Below are positions 14,159-22,800 of a stretch of 35,287 nt of DNA, piece by piece (position 1 is the stretch's first letter; every line of letters begins with the position of its first letter). Source of the stretch: JAAYYM01 sp964483155 (GTDB taxonomy: Bacteria > Bacillota > Clostridia > Lachnospirales > Lachnospiraceae); the NCBI GenBank assembly GCA_964483155.1, contig CAZAAC010000027.1:1-35287 (forward strand), in the 5' to 3' direction. The translations under genes were made by a program, and so were the position numbers. Below the pieces are notes generated by a model. That model did no database searches, was not told the origin of the DNA, and saw only the letters and a list, made by a program, of their open reading frames with translations.

Positions 14159-15445
14159 TTAAAATCTTACTTTAATGGAATTTGAATGTGCATAAAGACC
14201 TTCTGATTCCGCAAATTTTTCTATATCCACATGCACACGTTCCAATGCACTACGGGAATAAGATATGATACTTGTTTTTTTGACAAACTCATCAACGCTA
14301 AGCGCAGAAAAAAACTTTGCGGTTCCGTTTGTCGGTAATACATGGTTTGGGCCCGCAAAATAATCACCTAGTGGCTCCGATGAATATTCGCCTAAAAATA
14401 TGGCACCTGCATTTCTGATCTTTGTCATAATATCATAGGGATTCTCTGTCATAATTTCAACATGTTCTGAAGCAATTTCATTTGCAGCCTCGATAGCCTC
14501 TTCCATATTATCAGCGACGAGCAAATAACCATAGTTGCTTAATGATTTTAAAATAATATCATTTCGAGGCATTTCATTTGCTAACTGATCCACTTTTTCT
14601 GCAACCTTTTCTGCCAATTTCATAGAGGTGGTTATCAAAATAGCAGATGCAAGTTCATCGTGTTCTGCCTGTGATAATAAATCAGCAGCAATATAGGTGG
14701 AATTTGCTTTTTCGTCTGCTAACACTAGTATCTCACTTGGGCCAGCAATGGAATCAATACTGACATTGCCATATACGGCTTTCTTCGCGAGAGCAACAAA
14801 AATATTTCCAGGTCCTACAATCTTATCTACCTTAGGAATACTCTCTGTCCCATATGCAAGTGCTGCAATCGCCTGTGCGCCGCCTGCTTTGTATATTTCT
14901 TTGATACCGCAGATTTTCGCAGCAACCAATGTACCATCAAATATTTTTCCATCTTTGCCTGGAGGTGTTATCATAATGATTCTTTTAACACCAGCTACTT
15001 TAGCCGTTAAAGCGCACATCATTGTGGAAGAAGGATACGCTGCTTTACCACCAGGAACATAAATACCGACTTTTTCTATGGGTGTTATCTTCTGTCCTAA
15101 TAAGGTGCCATCCTCTTTCGTATCAAACCAACTATACTTTATCTGCTTTTCATGATAAGCAACTATATTATCGCTAGCACGCTTCATGACAGAAATCAGT
15201 TCCTTGTCATAGGAGGCATATGCTTCTTCGATTTCCTGTTCTGTGACGCGAATCGTATCTGTGGTTATTTCACATCCATCAAAACGACTTGTATATGAAA
15301 AAAGTGCTTGATCACCTTCTGCTTTAACATGGCTTAGTATATCTGCTACTATTGTTTCATACTCTTCATATTGATTCGGATTTCTCTTTAAAAGATTTGT
15401 CAGAATATCCTTTTTTGTTTTGTTTGTTAATTGAACAATTCTCAT
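14159..15445 (-). CDS. hisD: Histidinol dehydrogenase
   Basis: A 428-residue zinc- and NAD-dependent enzyme that oxidises L-histidinol to L-histidine, the last steps of the pathway. Family motifs are clear: KVGIYVPGGKAAYPS, GPGNIFVALAKK, SIAGPSEILVLAD and LLSQAEHDELA (zinc region). The ATG overlaps the hisG stop (ATGA), so the two are translationally coupled. 41 nt separate it from hisB. Confidence 0.98.
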   Translation of the reverse strand: MRIVQLTNKTKKDILTNLLKRNPNQYEEYETIVADILSHVKAEGDQALFSYTSRFDGCEITTDTIRVTEQEIEEAYASYDKELISVMKRASDNIVAYHEKQIKYSWFDTKEDGTLLGQKITPIEKVGIYVPGGKAAYPSSTMMCALTAKVAGVKRIIMITPPGKDGKIFDGTLVAAKICGIKEIYKAGGAQAIAALAYGTESIPKVDKIVGPGNIFVALAKKAVYGNVSIDSIAGPSEILVLADEKANSTYIAADLLSQAEHDELASAILITTSMKLAEKVAEKVDQLANEMPRNDIILKSLSNYGYLLVADNMEEAIEAANEIASEHVEIMTENPYDIMTKIRNAGAIFLGEYSSEPLGDYFAGPNHVLPTNGTAKFFSALSVDEFVKKTSIISYSRSALERVHVDIEKFAESEGLYAHSNSIKVRF

Positions 15446-16077
15446 ACTCTCTCCTTTAATGCCTTAATCAACTGATTAATCCGTTCTGATTCCATGCTCA
15501 TGCTTACTTGGTTGACAATCATACGTGCAGATAGTGGGCAGATTTCCTCTAACACAATCAGACCATTTTCACGTAATGTAGATCCAGTCTCAACGATATC
15601 GACGATAACCTCAGAAAGTCCAACAATCGGAGCCAGTTCTATAGAACCATTTAACTTTATAATATCAACTGTCTGATGCTTTTGATTATAAAAGTAATCC
15701 TTTGCAATGCGCGGATATTTTGTTGCCACTCTAATCATTTCATGATGTTGTAATAATTCCCGTGCTGATGCAGGTCCACATACACACATCGTGCATTTTC
15801 CAAAACCAAGGTCTACTACTTCATAGCATCTTCTATCCTCTTCTAATATAGTATCCTTACCAACGATTCCAATATCAGCCGCACCATATTCTACATAAGT
15901 GGGAACATCGGGTGCTTTAGCAAGAAAGAATTTTAATTTCAATTCTTCGTTGACGAATATTAATTTTCTGGAATCCTTATCCTTCATTTCTTCACATGTA
16001 ATTCCTATTTCTTCTAAGAGTTCTAACGCTTTATGCGCCAGTCTTCCTTTGCCTAATGCAAATGTTAAATATCTCAT
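15442..16077 (-). CDS. hisG: ATP phosphoribosyltransferase, short form
   Basis: Catalyses the first step of histidine synthesis, joining ATP and PRPP. At 211 residues it is the short HisG form, which lacks the C-terminal regulatory domain and needs HisZ. The PRPP loop is visible as ETGSTLREN. The start at 16077 (MRYLTFALGKGRL) overlaps the hisZ stop as ATGA, with GAGG 8 nt upstream; an in-frame GTG at 16086 is part of that ribosome binding site and is rejected. Confidence 0.97.
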   Translation of the reverse strand: MRYLTFALGKGRLAHKALELLEEIGITCEEMKDKDSRKLIFVNEELKLKFFLAKAPDVPTYVEYGAADIGIVGKDTILEEDRRCYEVVDLGFGKCTMCVCGPASARELLQHHEMIRVATKYPRIAKDYFYNQKHQTVDIIKLNGSIELAPIVGLSEVIVDIVETGSTLRENGLIVLEEICPLSARMIVNQVSMSMESERINQLIKALKERV

Positions 16078-17303
16078 TCTGCACACCTCACATTACGGAT
16101 TTCTGCCATTCCCTCATTTGAAATACTTATAATATTTTTTATTCTATTTCTTTCTGCATAGGATAAAAAATCATCTATTTTTTGGTCTTCTCTAATCATA
16201 ATCAGTTCTGTATCAATCCCATCATTTCTCAGTTTTTCTGCATGTCTGATTGCTGTGGTCACTACTTCTTTTGTATATATTACAAGTGTACGTGATAGTT
16301 CTGCAATCTCTGGTTCAATTCCCTGTCTTTGAAGTGCAGAAAGTAGCTGATCCACAGTGACTGTAAACCCAATGGAAGCACTATCTTTACCAAACTCATT
16401 TAGCAAATCATCATATCGTCCACCTTTTATAATGGCATCCCCTGTCCCATAAGTATATGCCCTAAATATGATCCCCGTATAATAGTTATATTTACTTAGC
16501 ATACCAAGATCAAAGGAAACGTATTGTTCAATTCCATAAATACATAATAATTCATATAATTTCTCTAAACGATTAATAGCATTTATAGATCTGCTATTTG
16601 AAACAAGCTTTTTGGCAGCAGTCATAGATTCAATATTACCAAACAATTCTTCTGTTTTTAATATTATTTCCGCTACATTATCTTCTATCGTAAGAGAATC
16701 TAAAATGTCCTGCGCCCCAAAATAATTCTTATTTGATATAAATTCTCGCAAGGACAATTCTGCTTGATCATCAATACGATACTCTGTACACAACCCTTTG
16801 AAAAACTCCACATTGCCTATGGTTATCTGAAAATCTTTTAATCCGGTTGCTTTCATTGTTGAAATCATCAGCGAAATCATTTCAGCGTCAGCTTCCACAG
16901 ACGAGTCACCGATCAGCTCTGCACCAATTTGTGTGGTTTCTTTCAGATATCCCTGCAAATCACTTTTATTAATAAAGGTATTGCCCATATAGCAAAAACG
17001 TACTGGCATTTTCTCTTCCATAAAATACTTTGCAGTTGCTCTCGCTATAGAAGGGGTAAAATCTGGTCGTAGTACAAGTGTGTTTCCCTCTTTGTCAAAA
17101 AATTTGTATAATTCATTAGAGGGTGTAATTCCGATATTATTCGAAAAAATATCAAAAAATTCAAAAGTTGGTGTCTGTATATCACTAAACCCATATAATT
17201 TCAGTTGCCTATGTAAGGTTTCCTGTAGTGCCAGTTTTCGTTCATATTCGACACTGTAAATATCGCGGACCCCTTCAGGAGTATGTAATAAATTGTTTTT
17301 CAT
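16074..17303 (-). CDS. hisZ: ATP phosphoribosyltransferase regulatory subunit
   Basis: A 409-residue paralogue of histidyl-tRNA synthetase that activates short-form HisG and transmits feedback inhibition by histidine. It starts LLHTPEGVRDIY as in HisRS-like folds and has GGRYDDLLNEFG, but no complete set of synthetase anticodon-binding features. Its position directly before hisG, with overlapping stop and start codons, supports HisZ over a true HisS. GGAGG lies 5 nt upstream of the start. First gene of the his operon. Confidence 0.95.
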   Translation of the reverse strand: MKNNLLHTPEGVRDIYSVEYERKLALQETLHRQLKLYGFSDIQTPTFEFFDIFSNNIGITPSNELYKFFDKEGNTLVLRPDFTPSIARATAKYFMEEKMPVRFCYMGNTFINKSDLQGYLKETTQIGAELIGDSSVEADAEMISLMISTMKATGLKDFQITIGNVEFFKGLCTEYRIDDQAELSLREFISNKNYFGAQDILDSLTIEDNVAEIILKTEELFGNIESMTAAKKLVSNSRSINAINRLEKLYELLCIYGIEQYVSFDLGMLSKYNYYTGIIFRAYTYGTGDAIIKGGRYDDLLNEFGKDSASIGFTVTVDQLLSALQRQGIEPEIAELSRTLVIYTKEVVTTAIRHAEKLRNDGIDTELIMIREDQKIDDFLSYAERNRIKNIISISNEGMAEIRNVRCAE

Positions 17304-17334
17304 AAAAACCTCCAGTATAATGTTAAATACACTT

Positions 17335-17353
17335 TAGCATGCTACCATGCTAC
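17335..17353 (-). promoter_or_regulatory. Candidate his operator (tandem repeat plus palindrome)
   Basis: On the minus strand two adjacent GTAGCATG units are followed by CTA, so the second unit forms the perfect 10-bp palindrome TAGCATGCTA. It lies roughly 10-30 bp downstream of the predicted transcription start and upstream of hisZ, a typical place for a repressor. The regulator is unknown; a TrpR-like HisR/YerC protein is one possibility (inference). Confidence 0.5.
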
Positions 17354-17370
17354 CACGTCAAATCGTAAAT

Positions 17371-17399
17371 ATTATATTTTATAACTTCTTCCTTGTCAA
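17371..17399 (-). promoter_or_regulatory. Promoter of the his operon
   Basis: Minus strand TTGACA, 17 bp, TATAAT: a perfect sigma-A consensus in the gap between recU and hisZ. Confidence 0.85.
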
Positions 17400-17402
17400 T
17401 CT

Positions 17403-17936
17403 TTATTCCCGTAGCCCTAAATCTTTTTTTAATGCATCTAAATAAGGAACTAAAATACCGCGGCTTGCTTGAAAAAAGAAATCTGACTCAAGTTCATCAA
17501 AGCGAAAGCTTTTACGACCACCGTTTAAGGAGCGTATCCAAAACTTTTTCAATAAGGAAAGGCGCATATAGTAAAACAGATTTTTACATGTATAATTTAT
17601 TAAGATAAAAGAAATCCCACCCTGTTGTTCGAAGTCCTCCATAAACGATATCTGATGCTCATGAATATTTGCAAGTGAAAAGGTATCAGTGGCGCTCTCT
17701 TTTGCATCAAAACATACAGGAATTCCTTGCACAGCACCCATATAATCTACTGTACTTTTCTGATCAAAGTATGCCAGTGTGATATGACGATTTTCTTTGT
17801 CAATTGCAATTGGTGTGATAGGTGTTGGTATTTTTTTTATTAAAGCCAAACCCTTCTCATTATATTTATCGTTTGTACGATTCACAAGATCTTCAAATGT
17901 AGATCCTCGAAGTCCTCTTGAATTCCATGTTGCCAT
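17403..17936 (-). CDS. recU: Holliday junction resolvase RecU
   Basis: A 177-residue nuclease that resolves recombination intermediates in Firmicutes. It starts MATWNSRGLRGSTFEDLVN, matching the RecU N-terminal region, and carries the nuclease core STVDYMG (D64) followed by CFDAKES (D77, K79) and the HEHQISFM helix. Its stop codon is 4 bp from the his promoter. The first base of its ATG is shared with the stop of the RluA gene, so expression is coupled. In Bacilli recU usually neighbours a penicillin-binding protein gene; this placement differs. Confidence 0.88.
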   Translation of the reverse strand: MATWNSRGLRGSTFEDLVNRTNDKYNEKGLALIKKIPTPITPIAIDKENRHITLAYFDQKSTVDYMGAVQGIPVCFDAKESATDTFSLANIHEHQISFMEDFEQQGGISFILINYTCKNLFYYMRLSLLKKFWIRSLNGGRKSFRFDELESDFFFQASRGILVPYLDALKKDLGLRE

Positions 17937-18898
17937 TATTGTTCTCCCATTACTTTATGAAAAATGTGAGGTGCCGCTGCTATGAATTCTCGTCCGGATA
18001 GATAAGATAATTCACCTGTAAGTTCTGGCATAATCAACTTATGTGAATGAAGAAGCTGCGCGGATATCCCATAGTTTTTCTTATATGTATCATTAATACC
18101 TTTTTCACCATATTTATAGTCTCCTATTATAAAATGTCCTATAGAAGCAAGATGTGCGCGAATCTGATGTGATTTTCCAGTAATTAATTCCACCTCTAAC
18201 ATAGTTCTATCTTGAAATATGGAGAGCGGTTTGTATGCTGTCTCGATTCTGACAGCACCATTTAAACTAGAGGTGGAAATTTTCACTTTATTTAAATTAT
18301 CGTCTTTTGCTAAAAAACCACTGATTAACTCACTCTCTGCCACGATTCCATTTACAATACACAGATAGAATTTGTGAAGGCTTCTGCTTCTCAGCGTATC
18401 AGACATGATCTGAAGTGCCAATAATGTTTTGCCAAAAACCATAATGCCACTTGTATTGCGATCCAGCCTGTTGCAGACAGCTGGTTTGAAAGTAAGAAGC
18501 ATTTCATGATTTAAGATACCTTTTTTTAGCATATAATCGATGCAATATTCGTTTAATGAAACGTCTTCAGGTGTAGATTTTTGAGAAAGCATACCAGCAG
18601 GCTTATTAACTAAAAGAATATGTTCATCTTCATATATGATATCAAGTTTATATTCGTTTATTACAGAGGTCACTTTACTTTTTGAAAATTTATTTATCGT
18701 TTCCTCAGATAAAAATAATTTTACTTCATCTCCTTTTTGGAGGTGTTCGCTTCCATCTGCACGTTTCCCGTTTAATGTAATATTTTTTTTGCGAAGCATC
18801 TTAAATATAAACCCCATCGAGGCCTCATTAAGATACTTACATAATAATTTATCAAGTCTTTGTCCTGCTTCATTATCAGATATCATAATTACATTCAT
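17936..18898 (-). CDS. RluA family 23S rRNA pseudouridine synthase
   Basis: A 320-residue enzyme converting specific uridines to pseudouridine, most probably in 23S rRNA (RluC/RluD-like). The N-terminal S4 RNA-binding domain covers about 12-65. The catalytic aspartate is D146 in NRLDRNTSG, with NKPAGMLSQ and TGKSHQIRAHL as further family motifs. Substrate uridines cannot be told from sequence. The start at 18898 has GGAG 10 nt upstream. It is followed by recU with a one-base overlap. Confidence 0.92.
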   Translation of the reverse strand: MNVIMISDNEAGQRLDKLLCKYLNEASMGFIFKMLRKKNITLNGKRADGSEHLQKGDEVKLFLSEETINKFSKSKVTSVINEYKLDIIYEDEHILLVNKPAGMLSQKSTPEDVSLNEYCIDYMLKKGILNHEMLLTFKPAVCNRLDRNTSGIMVFGKTLLALQIMSDTLRSRSLHKFYLCIVNGIVAESELISGFLAKDDNLNKVKISTSSLNGAVRIETAYKPLSIFQDRTMLEVELITGKSHQIRAHLASIGHFIIGDYKYGEKGINDTYKKNYGISAQLLHSHKLIMPELTGELSYLSGREFIAAAPHIFHKVMGEQ

Positions 18899-18935
18899 AA
18901 TGCAAGTACTCCTTATTGAAATTTTCGCAGTATCC

Positions 18936-19505
18936 TTATAGGGAAAGTAATTTTAGTAAATTGAAAATTGTTTGATAGGTATCATCTTCATTCATATTTA
19001 GATTCTCATTCATTGAGATAAATCTATTTTTATATTGCGAAAAATCATTAAATACTTTTACTTGTATGTTTTTTGCTCCATTCTTAGAAAACATATCTTT
19101 CAGATGATTTTCTAGTACCTTCAAATCATTTTTTGAATTTTCATTATAACAACACAAGGTATTTGCGCAACAGATAGCCGAACTGATTTGATAAGTCTTT
19201 TTTTCTGTTGTAATAATTAGATCATATATGATGGGAAATTGATCAATAAAATTCACGGTATCTTGATAAACTTCCTTACTTCCTGTTTTAAATCTTAAAA
19301 ACATTATCATATGGACAGCACTTTTGCTGGCCGGTAGCATTCCTAATATGGCAACTATTGTTAATAAGTTTGACTTAGTGCCTGTTGTATATAAGCCGAT
19401 TAAATAAATTGAAAATGCTAACAGAAAAATAGCTACTGTCTTTATGATTTCTACCTTCTTTTGGTAATTTGTATATCCATATTGTCCTTTAATTACTTTT
19501 TTCAT
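18936..19505 (-). CDS. Uncharacterised two-helix membrane protein
   Basis: I do not recognise this 189-residue protein. It has a short basic N-terminus, two membrane spans (about 20-41 and 46-68) and a cytosolic or outer C-terminal domain of about 120 residues. That domain has a cysteine cluster (SAICCANTLCCYN) and an acidic end (NLNMNEDDTYQ). The gene overlaps the preceding dehydrogenase by 17 nt and has only a weak AGGG, which suggests translational coupling. It lies between a dehydrogenase and an rRNA-modifying enzyme, a context that does not reveal a role. The open frame, overlap and operon position support a real gene. Confidence 0.75.
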   Translation of the reverse strand: MKKVIKGQYGYTNYQKKVEIIKTVAIFLLAFSIYLIGLYTTGTKSNLLTIVAILGMLPASKSAVHMIMFLRFKTGSKEVYQDTVNFIDQFPIIYDLIITTEKKTYQISSAICCANTLCCYNENSKNDLKVLENHLKDMFSKNGAKNIQVKVFNDFSQYKNRFISMNENLNMNEDDTYQTIFNLLKLLSL

Positions 19506-20283
19506 TTTTTATTACCCTGGAATTCTTTCTCTTATATAGTAGTGATAATATTGCATCAGTAGGAATTATTTTTGATATTAGATGGACCATTTTCATTGAA
19601 AAACTGTACACCGATATTCTTTGACATTCTGAAGATGCTTTCATCGCTGCACTTACTATATTTACAGGCTGTGACATTGTAATCTTTTTATATGCTGGCA
19701 TAAATTCGTTTTTTTCTGCAATAATGAAGAAATCTGTTTTAACCGGTCCAGGACATACTGCAGTTACATAAATACCTCTCTCACGAAGTTCATAACTCAA
19801 TGCTTTGGAAAAACTAAGTACATATGATTTACTAGCTGCATAAACAGCAAATCCGGGTTGCGGAAGAAAAGCTGCTGATGAGGCTATTTGTAGAATCCTG
19901 CTTCCACTATGCATATAAGGCAGACAAATATGTGTCATTGTCGTCAATGCAATACAATTTAATGAAACCATGCCAATAACATCATCTCTGGAGATATCTT
20001 GAAAGTTTCCAATGATCCCATAACCTGCAGAATTAACAAGCATTTTAATATCTGGTGTATGCTCAGCCAATAGCAGTTCTATTACTTTAAAACTTTTACT
20101 GTCTGTCAAATCCAAATTAATCACCTTAATTGGAATGCGCGCATCTTTACTTAAGGAAGATAATATATCTTTTCTTCTGGCTATAACCCATATCTCATTT
20201 AATTTTGCATATGCATGATCAATCTGTGTGACAAATTCTTTCCCTAATCCAGATGATGCACCAGTAACAATCGCTATATTCAT
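19489..20283 (-). CDS. Short-chain dehydrogenase/reductase
   Basis: A 264-residue classical SDR with a Rossmann fold. The cofactor motif TGASSGLG is at 7-14, NSAGYG (84-89) matches the NNAG region, and the catalytic Y148-x3-K152 lies in VYAASK, with serine near 136. The C-terminus is longer than the core and basic. R36-R37 after the second strand suggests NADP preference (inference). The substrate is unknown. The start at 20283 has GGAGG 7 nt upstream; the frame extends to 20361 inside the YgiQ gene but without family features. One base separates it from the YgiQ stop. Confidence 0.92.
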   Translation of the reverse strand: MNIAIVTGASSGLGKEFVTQIDHAYAKLNEIWVIARRKDILSSLSKDARIPIKVINLDLTDSKSFKVIELLLAEHTPDIKMLVNSAGYGIIGNFQDISRDDVIGMVSLNCIALTTMTHICLPYMHSGSRILQIASSAAFLPQPGFAVYAASKSYVLSFSKALSYELRERGIYVTAVCPGPVKTDFFIIAEKNEFMPAYKKITMSQPVNIVSAAMKASSECQRISVYSFSMKMVHLISKIIPTDAILSLLYKRKNSRVIKNEKSN

Positions 20284-20284
20284 A

Positions 20285-22120
20285 CTACTGCCTCCTGTTC
20301 TCTTTCTCAAATGGTTTTGCTCTTTTCTTTGGACGAAGTAAACATTTCGCATCAAATCCAATTAAGTCGGTTCGACCAGCAATTTGTAATGCTTCCGCTA
20401 CTAAATTATAGTTTTTGGGATTGCGGTATTGTACAAGTGCTCTTTGCATTGCTTTCTCATGCGAGCCTGAAGGGACATACACTTTTTCTCCGGTACGCGG
20501 ATCAATTCCAGTATAGTACATCACTGTTGACAATGTAGATGGTGTCGGATAAAAATCCTGTACCTGTTCTGGCGTAAAATCCCACTTATGCAAGTATTCT
20601 GCCAGTTCGATGGCATCCTTTATTGCAGAGCCGGGATGCGAAGACATTAAATAGGGTACTAAATATTGTTTTTTTTCAGCTTTTTTATTCATTGTTTGAT
20701 ATTTATCACAAAAGGCATTAAAAATTTCTTTCTGAGGCTTCCCCATATAGTGCAATATATGTTTCGATATATGTTCTGGTGCAATTTTAAGCTGTCCACT
20801 AATATGATGCTCCACTAATTCTTTAAAAAAGGAATCATCTTTATCATACATCAAATAGTCAAATCGAATCCCCGAACGAATAAATACCTTCTTTACCTTT
20901 GGTACTTGTCTGAGCTTTTGTAACAATAGAAGGTAATCACTATGGTCAACGATTAAATTATCACATTTTTTTGGATATAGGCACTGTTTATTAAGGCAAG
21001 TCCCTTTTTCAATTTGCTTCTCGCAAGATGGCTTTCTAAAATTTGCAGTTGGTCCTCCGACATCATGTATATAACCTTTAAAATCAAGATCATACTGAAA
21101 TTGATTGGCTTCTTCCACTATTGATTCATGACTCCTGCTTTGTATCACTCTCCCCTGATGAAAGGTCAATGCACAGAAACTACAACCACCAAAGCAACCC
21201 CGATTACTGATGAGGCTAAATTTAACTTCTGAAACTGCAGGAATTCCACCTAATGTTTCATAAGAAGGATGATATGTTCTCATATATGGAAGACTATACA
21301 CATCATCCATTTCCTGCATTGTTAGGGGTGCGGAAGGTGGATTTTGAACAATATACTGTTTGTTTGGATATTCCTCAACTAATACTCTGCCTGTGATGGC
21401 ATCCGTATTCTGATACTGTGTCATAAAACTGTTTGCATATTCTTTGGGTTCTGCTATTAATTGTTCAAAATTAGGAAGTTTAATAGCGTCATAAATATGC
21501 TCTAAATTATTTGTTTTATAAACGGTTCCGGGGATAAAGGTAATGTCTTTGATATTTATACCACTTTGCAGTGCATCAGCCAATGCAACAATCGAATGCT
21601 CTCCCATTCCATAAGAAATGATATCAGCGCCTGCATCTAATAAGATGGATCGCTTCATTTTATCTGACCAATAATCATAATGAGACAAACGCCGCAGACT
21701 TGCTTCAATCCCGCCCAGAATAATCGGTGTTTTTTTATATATATGACGAATTAAATTTCCATATACAATAACTGCATTATCAGGTCTTTTACCTGTTATG
21801 CCGCCAGGAGAATAGGCATCCTCTCTTCGTCGCTTTTTAGACACAAAATAATGATTAACCATGGAATCCATATTTCCACTGCTTACAAGAAATGCAATAC
21901 GTGGCTCACCTAATATGGAAATGCTTTTTTCATCTTTCCAATCAGGTTGTGAAATGATGCCAACAGTATATCCGTTTGCCTCAAGTACTCTGCTGATAAT
22001 AGCAACACCAAAAGAAGGATGATCCACATATGCATCTCCAGAAACAAAAACAAAGTCAAGCTGTTTTATGTTTCTTTCTTCTAAATCAGCCAGACAAGTG
22101 GGCAGAAAACACTTACTCAT
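20285..22120 (-). CDS. YgiQ family radical SAM protein
   Basis: A 611-residue protein of the YgiQ/UPF0313 family. The 4Fe-4S motif is RGCFGGCSFC (C309, C313, C316). The N-terminal part (about 22-180) has the family pattern DFVFVSGDAYVDHPSFG and LGGIEASLRR, and the C-terminal part has FYPTPSTLSTVMYYTG. The reaction is unknown for the family. Its ATG overlaps the stop of the HAD gene (ATGA), so they are coupled, with GAGGTG upstream. Confidence 0.95.
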   Translation of the reverse strand: MSKCFLPTCLADLEERNIKQLDFVFVSGDAYVDHPSFGVAIISRVLEANGYTVGIISQPDWKDEKSISILGEPRIAFLVSSGNMDSMVNHYFVSKKRRREDAYSPGGITGKRPDNAVIVYGNLIRHIYKKTPIILGGIEASLRRLSHYDYWSDKMKRSILLDAGADIISYGMGEHSIVALADALQSGINIKDITFIPGTVYKTNNLEHIYDAIKLPNFEQLIAEPKEYANSFMTQYQNTDAITGRVLVEEYPNKQYIVQNPPSAPLTMQEMDDVYSLPYMRTYHPSYETLGGIPAVSEVKFSLISNRGCFGGCSFCALTFHQGRVIQSRSHESIVEEANQFQYDLDFKGYIHDVGGPTANFRKPSCEKQIEKGTCLNKQCLYPKKCDNLIVDHSDYLLLLQKLRQVPKVKKVFIRSGIRFDYLMYDKDDSFFKELVEHHISGQLKIAPEHISKHILHYMGKPQKEIFNAFCDKYQTMNKKAEKKQYLVPYLMSSHPGSAIKDAIELAEYLHKWDFTPEQVQDFYPTPSTLSTVMYYTGIDPRTGEKVYVPSGSHEKAMQRALVQYRNPKNYNLVAEALQIAGRTDLIGFDAKCLLRPKKRAKPFEKENRRQ

Positions 22121-22785
22121 GTAAGCACCTCATATGTTTTCTCAAAGATATCTTCATAAGATTTTATATAGTAATCTGCAAGTTCCTTTTTTTCGAGTGT
22201 TTGATAAAGTGAATACTTATCCTCTACTGCACAAACCTTCATACCAGCATTTTTCCCTGCCAAAATACCAAGTGTAATATCTTCAAACACAAGACATGCA
22301 GCAGGTTCTACGCCCAGCGTCTGTGCGGTTCTAAGATATACATCAGGTGCAGGCTTTCCAATGCAGACATCACAACCGGTTATGACACTTTCAAATAGAT
22401 GTAGTATTTTATGCTTTTTTAATACAGCAGTAGCAAGATGTGAGGAATTACTCGTGGCAATACCAAGTTTCATATTATTTTGCGTGCAATATTCCAGAAA
22501 CTTGCCGACACCTTCTTTCAAAGGAACATGGTTTGCATATTTATCATAAGCCATTTTATTCCAAAGATCCTTGATTTCTTCTACTGATTCCGTCAGCATA
22601 AATTTTTCTTTGAAATATTCAGCTGTTTCCGTAAAGCTTTTCCCCTCTATTTCCTGCTGCAAATTTTCTGGTAATTTAATATGATAGATGTCAAGAAATT
22701 CTTCATCTATATTTTTCCACATCCACATGGAATCTACCAGTGTTCCATCTAAATCAAAAATTATTGCTTTAATATGCTTTAACAT
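22117..22785 (-). CDS. HAD superfamily phosphatase (beta-phosphoglucomutase-like)
   Basis: A 222-residue HAD hydrolase with nucleophile D11 and acid/base D13 in IFDLDGTLVDS, a helical cap (about 20-85), motif II IATSNSS, and motif III/IV in GKPAPDVYL and VFEDITLGILAGKNAG. It fits the subfamily acting on small phosphorylated sugars or nucleotides. The substrate cannot be named. GGAG lies 6 nt upstream of the start. It is 15 nt downstream of pepD. Confidence 0.92.
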   Translation of the reverse strand: MLKHIKAIIFDLDGTLVDSMWMWKNIDEEFLDIYHIKLPENLQQEIEGKSFTETAEYFKEKFMLTESVEEIKDLWNKMAYDKYANHVPLKEGVGKFLEYCTQNNMKLGIATSNSSHLATAVLKKHKILHLFESVITGCDVCIGKPAPDVYLRTAQTLGVEPAACLVFEDITLGILAGKNAGMKVCAVEDKYSLYQTLEKKELADYYIKSYEDIFEKTYEVLT

Positions 22786-22800
22786 TCTAAGCTCCTTTTA

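Noticed and set aside
17304..17402. T-box or histidine attenuator upstream of hisZ
   Set aside because: The leader is only about 60 nt, with no T-box consensus, no terminator/antiterminator pair and no His-rich leader peptide.
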